A stretch of DNA of 5,320 nucleotides from positions 1 through 5,320 of the forward strand of contig USLQ01000093.1 in assembly GCA_900555545.1 (NCBI GenBank), in the 5' to 3' direction. The notes beneath the pieces were generated by a model. That model made no database searches. It had not been told where the DNA came from and saw only the letters and a program-made list of their open reading frames with translations. Shown in pieces: positions 1-5,320 of this stretch. This DNA comes from an uncultured Oscillospiraceae bacterium (lineage in GTDB: Bacteria > Bacillota > Clostridia > Oscillospirales > Acutalibacteraceae). The first letter of the stretch is position 1; each line of letters starts with the position of its first letter. The position numbers and the translations under genes are program-made.

Positions 1-1239
1 CTCCCGATACCAGTCGAGCACTGAAGCCTTCCATTGCTTATACTGGGAGTCCGTAAAGTCATCGTGCAGATGGGTTTTCCCGCCGGAACATGTCATCATC
101 CCATAGGGGCCGTCAATCTCCACGGCGTCCGCCCCCGTACGGTCGATAAAGTTCAAAATGTCATTCTTATACTTTTCAAACCATTCCGTGGCCAAACAGC
201 GGCAGATATGGCTGCCATCGTGGTTGAGCGCCTCGTTGCCGCGGACTGGGCGATAATTTTTTACATAAGCCAGCGTATACGCGCCCATACGCAATCCCCT
301 GGCATGGCCGTAATCATAGGCCTTGCGTATCCGCTCCAGATAACGGTTGCTGTGGCTCTCCATGTTGACACCGGAACCAAAAGACTGGATCACCATCTCC
401 AGCCCGACCTCGGCGCACTGGTCTACGGCCTTGCGGATGGCGCGCGGGGAATTGGAGATCAAGTGGAAAAACAGGACATTATCCGTACACCACGGCGCAA
501 TCCTGCGGTACATCTCCTTGACCTCGATCAGGCGGTGTTCATAGTAGTCCGTTTCAAAGAACAGCTCGTAGGCTGTGATGGAATCCACGTGCTCCCCTGG
601 GGCAAGCTTGACATTCATCCGCTGCTCGGGGGCGACCTCCAGCACACCGTGGCGGCAGCGTGCATAGCGCCTTGCATATACGTCAAAATCAAGCCCGATA
701 AAATCCGTGGTGGAGTCAAAGTCGCTGTCCACGAAGAGGGAGTCCGGCTTTTCGCCGGTCCTTAAAACATCTGTGCAGATATTATCAACCGTGACCGTAC
801 CGGCACCCAAGTTCTCGACGGATACACACTTCATCATGACCGGCATATGGTCATAGATCTCATACCGCACCGCGACCCGCAGTACCGGATCCTGAAGCTG
901 ATAGATCCGGTCGACCGCCTTACCGGGAGGCGGATAGGCGCCTCGAGCCGTCATCGTCTCCGAACGGCGGAATGGCACGCGCTCCAGACATGGAACTACC
1001 CGGCACGAGTCAAAGGCCAGATCGGATGCGCCGCAGCATTTGCCCCCGATGAAAACTTCAAAATCCGTACCGGGCGCGGCTACAAGCTCCTCATCTTTCG
1101 TCATATTTTTGAACGAGGTCGTCCGGCATCCCTTTTTTTCAATGTTCCGGCAGACCAGCCCATTGCACAAAAAAATCTGGTCGCCACGCTCCTCAATCCG
1201 AGCCCGACCTTCTCCGGCGTCCAATACCCAATGATGCAT
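1..1239 (-). CDS. Putative glycoside hydrolase, GH36/clan GH-D-like (alpha-galactosidase-like), 3' end outside window
   Basis: This frame is open from ATG at 1239 to base 1: 413 codons without a stop, C-terminus missing. It was read by translating the reverse complement. Residues about 1-245 look like the N-terminal beta-sandwich of GH36-type enzymes, including RVAVRYEIYDHMPVMMKCVS (121-140) followed by VENLG. A TIM barrel seems to begin near residue 252: FFHL (257-260, strand 1), DQCAEVGLEMVIQSFGSG (273-290, strand 2), GLRMGAYTLAYV (315-326, strand 3) and ADAVEIDGPYG (370-380, strand 4). In clan GH-D the nucleophile Asp ends strand 4, so D376 is the candidate; the acid/base residue would lie beyond the window. 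The usual GH36 DDGW motif after strand 2 is absent, so specificity may not be alpha-galactose. The start is supported by a strong Shine-Dalgarno sequence 6 nt upstream. No signal peptide is seen. Fifteen cysteines suggest a cytoplasmic protein. It is the last gene in view of the apparent operon. Coding status is near certain; family is fairly likely; substrate is unknown. Confidence 0.82.
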   Translation of the reverse strand, partial: MHHWVLDAGEGRARIEERGDQIFLCNGLVCRNIEKKGCRTTSFKNMTKDEELVAAPGTDFEVFIGGKCCGASDLAFDSCRVVPCLERVPFRRSETMTARGAYPPPGKAVDRIYQLQDPVLRVAVRYEIYDHMPVMMKCVSVENLGAGTVTVDNICTDVLRTGEKPDSLFVDSDFDSTTDFIGLDFDVYARRYARCRHGVLEVAPEQRMNVKLAPGEHVDSITAYELFFETDYYEHRLIEVKEMYRRIAPWCTDNVLFFHLISNSPRAIRKAVDQCAEVGLEMVIQSFGSGVNMESHSNRYLERIRKAYDYGHARGLRMGAYTLAYVKNYRPVRGNEALNHDGSHICRCLATEWFEKYKNDILNFIDRTGADAVEIDGPYGMMTCSGGKTHLHDDFTDSQYKQWKASVLDWYRE

Positions 1240-1245
1240 CTCATT

Positions 1246-1252
1246 CCCTCCT
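1246..1252 (-). promoter_or_regulatory. Shine-Dalgarno site of the GH36-like gene, overlapping the GH2 stop codon
   Basis: On the minus strand the bases read AGGAGGG, a near-perfect match to the 16S rRNA anti-Shine-Dalgarno, with a 6-nt spacer to ATG at 1239-1237. The first AG of this motif is also the end of the TAG stop (1253-1251) of the GH2 gene. Ribosomes ending GH2 translation would thus sit on the next gene's binding site, which suggests translational coupling. It also decides the start: another ATG at 1244-1242 is out of frame and only one base from the motif. Confidence 0.85.
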
Positions 1253-4214
1253 AAATGGACTCTATCTTAAACGAATAAGTGTATGACTCCCTAAAATGCA
1301 GGATCTTTTTATACTGCTCTGCTGTATCCGGACCGCAGCTGGCACTTCCAATCCCGCGCATAAAACCATTGATATGCAAGATTGTTTTATCCAAACGGGT
1401 GATATCCTCCTGATGCTTGGCCCGGCGCAGCTTTTGGGGATCAATATCAGTCGCCTTAAAATTCAAAGGCTGTTCCAGTGCGGTAATCCGCAGCCCTGCT
1501 CCACTGTTATCCGTTATCTCCGCCCAGCGCACGCCGCTGCGGTTGCCGGACTCCTGCGGCTTGATATAGTTAACATCCATCGCGGAGGCATCTGTCTCAT
1601 AGATTCCCATGACATTCTGCGCGGAAAAATCCGAGTAACTCTCCGTCTCACCCATACCGTAATATCGAATCCGGTGATACCGGCCATCCAGTGCCAGTGT
1701 CAAGCCAATTTGCAGCATATCAACCGGTTTTCGGCAAAGGCTCGTAATCGAAAAGGTGACATAAAGCTCCCGCTCCGAAACGGCCCGGCAAGTTATTTGC
1801 GCATGAAATCGTTTTTTCCCTCCGGCAATCAGGTCAACGGCTGTTTGGACCGTATTCAAATATTCGTCCCATTTCATTTTGCGGCAGCGCGGTACCAAGC
1901 GATCTATCCCCATTTTTTTCAGGGGCGTTACCGCATAGACGTGGTTATCAATCACCGCCTGATAGAGATTCACCGCAAGCCCCGGATTTCCCGGAGCCAA
2001 TAGCTGATTACCGCGGCTATCTGTCCACTCCACCAGCACGCCTTTGGAATCCCAGCAGATCCTGCGCTCCCCCTGCCCAATCCGGTGGAAGTGCTCGCCT
2101 CCATCCCAAGTGAGATTGGAACGACGGACTGCTACGGACGGAAACACTTCATTCAGTGCAATCTGCTCCTGCGCGATGGCACTACCATCTGCTGCTGAGG
2201 TATAACGGAGAATCAGGAAAGTATCCTCTCCGTCCAAAAAAGTGGGCTTCACGGGTAATTTCAGGCTTTCCCCCGGTTGAATTTCCGTCCTCAAGCTTTC
2301 CGCCCCACACGTTTTACCGTCTCGGACAAAGTGCCATTTGATCTCGATTTCGCCGCCTGAAGCGAAGTAATTGTGATTGTGTATATAAATACTATCTTCC
2401 TTTTTATACGCCCGAAAGGGGCTGTATACATTTTTCATGCACAGGGCACTTGGGGAGGGTGTCCGATCCGGAAAGAAAAGGCCATCACAGCAAAAATTTC
2501 CATTGTTGAGCCGGTCCCCGTGATCGCCTCCATAGGTATAGCGGTATTTCCCCTTGGGATCGAAGTGCGCGTGATCCGCCCACTCCCAAATACAGCCGCC
2601 CAAAAAGCGCTCATCCGTATATATAATATCCCAGTACTCATCCAGTGCACCGGGACCGACACCCATACTGTGCGCGTACTCACACAGGAAAAACGGTGCA
2701 TCATAGTTGCGGGAATCTCTCCACTCGCCGCGGCTGAGTGCGCGCATCTCCTCAGGAGGGGTATAAAAATGTGCCAAGATATCATACCGAACCCGCTCGC
2801 TGCGGCAAGCCGGTTCATAGTGGACGGGGATGGACGTTTTTGTCTTTAGATAGGCATAACAGGCGTCAAAATTTTTGATACCGCCCGCCTCGTTCCCCAT
2901 GGACCACATCGCCACAGATACGTGATTTTTATCTCGCTCATAAAGTGCCTGGACACGGTCCAGATAGTGGGGCTCCCATTGAGGATCGTTGCTGATTAAA
3001 TCAATGTTCTTGACAAAACAGCCGTGGGTCTCTATATCCGCCTCGTCCACAACATAGAGGCCGTAGATATCACACAGAGCCATCATCAGCGGATCAGGCG
3101 GATAGTGGGAGGTTCGCACGCAGTTAACGTTATACGCTTTCATGAGCTCCACGTCTTTTTTCAGATCTTCGGCCGTCATCGCATAGCCGCGTACAGGGTG
3201 CGTATCGTGGTGATTGACCCCTTTGAATTTGACCGGGCGGCCGTTGAATAGATAACGGCACCCGTCCAGCTCAATCGATCGGAACCCGACCTGATGGCGG
3301 ACATACTCTACGGGGCAGCCGCCGTCAAGCAATGTGAGGATTAAATCATAACATACCGGCTGCTCTGCATTCCACTCCTGGACTTGCAGATTGCACCACC
3401 GGATAGGTTCACCACGGTGTGCGGCGGCGTCCGCAATCAACTTCCCTTCTAGGAACAGCTGCGCGCGCAGGCCGGCCTGCCCCGTGCCGCGGATATCGGC
3501 CGTCAATTCTGCCTGATATCCATTGGCCCCCCTTTGGGTGGTAAAACAAAAATCAAACAGGTAGCACGGTGGCTGCTCGGTGATATATACATCGCGAAAA
3601 ATTCCGTTTTCACGGAACATATCCTGGCACTCCAGGTACGTACCGGTGGACCACTTGTGGACAACTGCTAACAGTTCATTTTCCCCATGGCGCAGCACGG
3701 CGGTCAAATCAAACTCGTGGCTGTTGTGGCTCCCCTCACTGTACCCGATAAATTCGCCATTGAGATAAAGCTCAAGTGAGGCCGCCACCCCCAAAAAAGT
3801 CACAGTATAGTGATATCCTTCCTTTTTCCGCAGATCGAAATTTTTTCGATATACGCCCACGGGACAGTTCTTGGGCGTTTTGGGAGGATTACACCGGAAC
3901 GGGTACATGGAATTGAGGTAGTTGATTTGATCATAACCCGTCTTTTGCCAGGTGGAGGGCACATGGACGGAATCGAATGGCATAGTAGCTGTATCGACTA
4001 TCTTTCCCAATTGAGAAGCCGATTTGAAATAGGCAAAATCCCACTCCCCGGACAAAACCAGGATCGCGTCGCTCTGATACCGCTCTGTAAAATAATCCGT
4101 CGCCTGTAACAAATCCATTGACCGAAAGGGAATGAAGTAGCTTCGGTGTTCTAATCGGTTTTTAGCAAAGGTGTGGAAGTCGCGGTAATTGCGTTGATCG
4201 ACAGTATATCGCAT
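1251..4214 (-). CDS. lacZ: Beta-galactosidase, GH2 family, LacZ type
   Basis: Hydrolyses terminal non-reducing beta-galactosides, probably in the cytoplasm since no signal peptide is seen. The frame also allows a start at 4223 (990 aa, against about 1023 for E. coli LacZ); numbering here follows that. Domains: jelly-roll sugar-binding domain (about 45-220) with YLECQDMF (196-203), whose D201 matches a galactose/Na+-binding Asp of LacZ; immunoglobulin-like domain (220-315); TIM barrel (320-605); second Ig-like domain (605-695); C-terminal beta-sandwich, Bgal_small_N type (700-990). Barrel motifs are KGVNHHDTHP (334-343), RTSHYPPDP (370-378), DEADIETHG (393-401; E398 and H400 match Mg2+ ligands), SMGNEAG with acid/base E445, LCEYAHSMG with nucleophile E515, and GGCIWEWAD (542-550). 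The start at 4214 (residue 4) is preferred because the purine-rich ribosome site touches the ATG at 4223. It lies between the GH35 and GH36-like genes. The symbol rests on architecture; lactose as natural substrate is not shown. Confidence 0.96.
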   Translation of the reverse strand: MRYTVDQRNYRDFHTFAKNRLEHRSYFIPFRSMDLLQATDYFTERYQSDAILVLSGEWDFAYFKSASQLGKIVDTATMPFDSVHVPSTWQKTGYDQINYLNSMYPFRCNPPKTPKNCPVGVYRKNFDLRKKEGYHYTVTFLGVAASLELYLNGEFIGYSEGSHNSHEFDLTAVLRHGENELLAVVHKWSTGTYLECQDMFRENGIFRDVYITEQPPCYLFDFCFTTQRGANGYQAELTADIRGTGQAGLRAQLFLEGKLIADAAAHRGEPIRWCNLQVQEWNAEQPVCYDLILTLLDGGCPVEYVRHQVGFRSIELDGCRYLFNGRPVKFKGVNHHDTHPVRGYAMTAEDLKKDVELMKAYNVNCVRTSHYPPDPLMMALCDIYGLYVVDEADIETHGCFVKNIDLISNDPQWEPHYLDRVQALYERDKNHVSVAMWSMGNEAGGIKNFDACYAYLKTKTSIPVHYEPACRSERVRYDILAHFYTPPEEMRALSRGEWRDSRNYDAPFFLCEYAHSMGVGPGALDEYWDIIYTDERFLGGCIWEWADHAHFDPKGKYRYTYGGDHGDRLNNGNFCCDGLFFPDRTPSPSALCMKNVYSPFRAYKKEDSIYIHNHNYFASGGEIEIKWHFVRDGKTCGAESLRTEIQPGESLKLPVKPTFLDGEDTFLILRYTSAADGSAIAQEQIALNEVFPSVAVRRSNLTWDGGEHFHRIGQGERRICWDSKGVLVEWTDSRGNQLLAPGNPGLAVNLYQAVIDNHVYAVTPLKKMGIDRLVPRCRKMKWDEYLNTVQTAVDLIAGGKKRFHAQITCRAVSERELYVTFSITSLCRKPVDMLQIGLTLALDGRYHRIRYYGMGETESYSDFSAQNVMGIYETDASAMDVNYIKPQESGNRSGVRWAEITDNSGAGLRITALEQPLNFKATDIDPQKLRRAKHQEDITRLDKTILHINGFMRGIGSASCGPDTAEQYKKILHFRESYTYSFKIESI

Positions 4215-4223
4215 TTGAATCAT

Positions 4224-4229
4224 CCCCTC
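4224..4229 (-). promoter_or_regulatory. Ribosome binding site of the GH2 gene
   Basis: The minus strand reads GAGGGG here, within the short gap between the GH35 stop (4264-4262) and the GH2 start. It directly abuts the ATG at 4223-4221, too close for use, but lies 9 nt from the in-frame ATG at 4214-4212, which is workable. That favours the later start and a protein of 987 residues. The rest of the gap (4230-4261) shows no hairpin with a T-run and no convincing -35/-10 pair, so the two genes are probably co-transcribed. Confidence 0.65.
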
Positions 4230-4261
4230 TCATGATTAGCCGCCATTTGTTCCCGTCAATT

Positions 4262-5320
4262 TTAGTTGAATATGGGATGATCGACAATCTCGACAAAAGT
4301 TTTTTTACACTTTTCCAGCTCAAGAATCACGATCTCATTTTCCTCTTTTAGCCAGACACCGGGCAGATAGAGGGTACGCTGCGGCCCCACATCCCAGTAA
4401 CGCCCCAAGTTGATCCCGTTGACGAACACATACCCTTTGGTCAAATTGGTGATTTTCACAAAGCAGTCCGACCTGGATGGCGCTGAAAACTTCCCCTTCA
4501 AATACATCGGCCCCACCGTCTCCCCGGCGGTGAAATCAAGGGCTGAGACCCGCTCAGCGGCAATCGTGTAAATATCAAAATCGTACACATACTGCTCCCC
4601 AATCCGGACTGCTGCAAGGCCCTTGCGATCCGCCAGACGCTTATTAAAATTGATGCGCCCCATCCCTTCCACCAGGATATCGACTGTAATCTTTCCACAA
4701 AAAGCCGGAATCGGAAATGTAAAGCTCTCTGAGGGCTGAATACCGTTTTTGATCTGCCTGCGGGTCAGCGGCCGGGAGCGGTCATACCTACCAACCAATT
4801 GATGGTTTACAAAGACCCATGCAACATCATGTACCCCATCAGCCGAGATCGAAGTATCCGGGTAATCCCCCTCGACCTCCGTATGGTATAGAATCAGGCC
4901 GTGGGACTGACCGTAATACTCCATGTAGTGCGCGATATGATCCGCATGGTGCACGGACAGTGTCTCCATATTCCGGAACAGGGAGGTGCACTGCGTCAGC
5001 TCCACTTTTCCAAGTGCCTGTGTCTGTGGTCGCGGCGGAAGTTCCGGCGTCGCAATCCCCTGCCTCTTGCACAGTGCGTCACGCATGACGTAATACTTGG
5101 CCGTATAATCCCCATACTCGTTGAGTGGGGCGTCATAATCATAGCTGGTGGTAATGGGCTGGTAATATTGGGCGTAGTTGGCCCCCGCCATATAGCCGAA
5201 ATTTGTCCCGCCGTGGAACATGTAAAAATTAAAGTTGGCATCCTCACGGAAGAACTGCTCCAAAATGCGCCGGTAGGTCTTTTTTGACCAAGCGGACGGC
5301 GAGTGATGGTGACGCTCCCG
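4262..5320 (-). CDS. Beta-galactosidase, GH35 family, 5' end outside window
   Basis: The frame is open from the right edge to TAA at 4264-4262, giving the last 352 residues of an enzyme that in bacteria usually has about 580-780. GH35 enzymes release terminal beta-galactose from oligosaccharides with retention. Counting from the edge, residues 1-80 are the end of the TIM barrel: [10 protein letters not shown] (2-11) resembles the segment just after the family's nucleophile motif, then [13 protein letters not shown] (30-42) and [14 protein letters not shown] (58-71), both GH35 hallmarks. The acid/base and nucleophile glutamates are upstream and not visible. Two beta-rich accessory regions follow: about 110-250, with [10 protein letters not shown] (142-151), [10 protein letters not shown] (163-172) and [11 protein letters not shown] (215-225); and about 260-352, with [20 protein letters not shown] (295-314) and [14 protein letters not shown], the galactose-binding-like fold typical of the family end. 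No C-terminal anchor or sorting motif is present. Secretion cannot be judged without the N-terminus. It is the upstream gene of the cluster, 38-47 nt before GH2. Confidence 0.95.
   Translation of the reverse strand, partial: RERHHHSPSAWSKKTYRRILEQFFREDANFNFYMFHGGTNFGYMAGANYAQYYQPITTSYDYDAPLNEYGDYTAKYYVMRDALCKRQGIATPELPPRPQTQALGKVELTQCTSLFRNMETLSVHHADHIAHYMEYYGQSHGLILYHTEVEGDYPDTSISADGVHDVAWVFVNHQLVGRYDRSRPLTRRQIKNGIQPSESFTFPIPAFCGKITVDILVEGMGRINFNKRLADRKGLAAVRIGEQYVYDFDIYTIAAERVSALDFTAGETVGPMYLKGKFSAPSRSDCFVKITNLTKGYVFVNGINLGRYWDVGPQRTLYLPGVWLKEENEIVILELEKCKKTFVEIVDHPIFN

Noticed and set aside
34..765. A 243-codon plus-strand open frame
   Set aside because: It lies wholly antisense to the GH36-like gene, whose recognisable motifs and ribosome site are on the minus strand. 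Its translation shows no familiar domain and reads like a mirror frame of a GC-biased gene.
1132..1138. An in-frame A AAA AAG heptamer (minus strand, codons 34-36 of the GH36-like gene), the dnaX-type slippery sequence
   Set aside because: A -1 shift would give only about 13 further residues before a stop. No strong downstream hairpin or upstream stimulatory Shine-Dalgarno was found, so it is most likely a chance Glu-Lys-Lys run.
1296..2003. A 235-codon plus-strand open frame
   Set aside because: It is antisense to the C-terminal domain of the GH2 gene, which is clearly coding. The predicted protein has no recognisable domain and no convincing ribosome site.
4224..4261. Possible promoter or terminator between the GH35 and GH2 genes
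   Set aside because: The gap is only 38 bases, with no stem-loop followed by T residues and no recognisable -35/-10 pair. It is better explained as an operon spacer with a ribosome site.
4300..4306. A seven-base A run (minus strand) near the end of the GH35 gene, considered as a slippery site or sequencing error
   Set aside because: The codon phase (AAA AAA ACT) does not fit the -1 slippery heptamer, and the frame continues into a normal GH35 C-terminus and stop, so no frameshift needs explaining.
4901..5287. Plus-strand frames opposite the GH35 gene
   Set aside because: They overlap the GH35 hallmark motifs on the minus strand and have no identifiable product.

Overview
The window is a piece of a carbohydrate-utilisation gene cluster. 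Three genes lie head to tail on the minus strand and fill almost all of it: a GH35 beta-galactosidase (3' part only, cut by the right edge), a complete LacZ-type GH2 beta-galactosidase, and the first 413 codons of a diverged glycoside hydrolase that looks related to GH36/clan GH-D (cut by the left edge). Transcription runs from high to low coordinates.

Layout: 5320-4262 encodes the C-terminal 352 residues of the GH35 enzyme; the family's catalytic glutamates lie upstream of the window. A 38-47 base gap follows, holding a purine-rich ribosome binding site. The GH2 gene runs from about 4214 (or 4223) to 1251 and has all the expected domains and catalytic residues. Its TAG stop overlaps the strong Shine-Dalgarno sequence of the third gene, which starts at 1239 and is open through base 1. 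No promoter, terminator, RNA gene, mobile element, repeat array or CRISPR was found. No stretch of more than about 50 bases is non-coding.

Tight spacing and shared orientation suggest one operon. Together the products would remove terminal beta-galactose (two unrelated families, GH35 and GH2) and probably another terminal sugar, perhaps alpha-linked galactose, from oligosaccharides. The GH2 enzyme shows no signal peptide and the third protein begins directly with a folded domain and is rich in cysteine. Both fit cytoplasmic breakdown of imported oligosaccharides. No transporter or regulator is in view, so the natural glycan cannot be named.

Organism: the moderate GC content by eye, strong AGGAGG-type ribosome binding sites, close gene packing and apparently intracellular glycosidases suggest a Bacillota/Clostridia member, plausibly from the gut or another plant- or host-glycan-rich habitat. 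This is inference; no phylogenetic marker is present. The most interesting item is the third gene, which keeps GH36-like architecture but lacks the usual substrate-binding motif.
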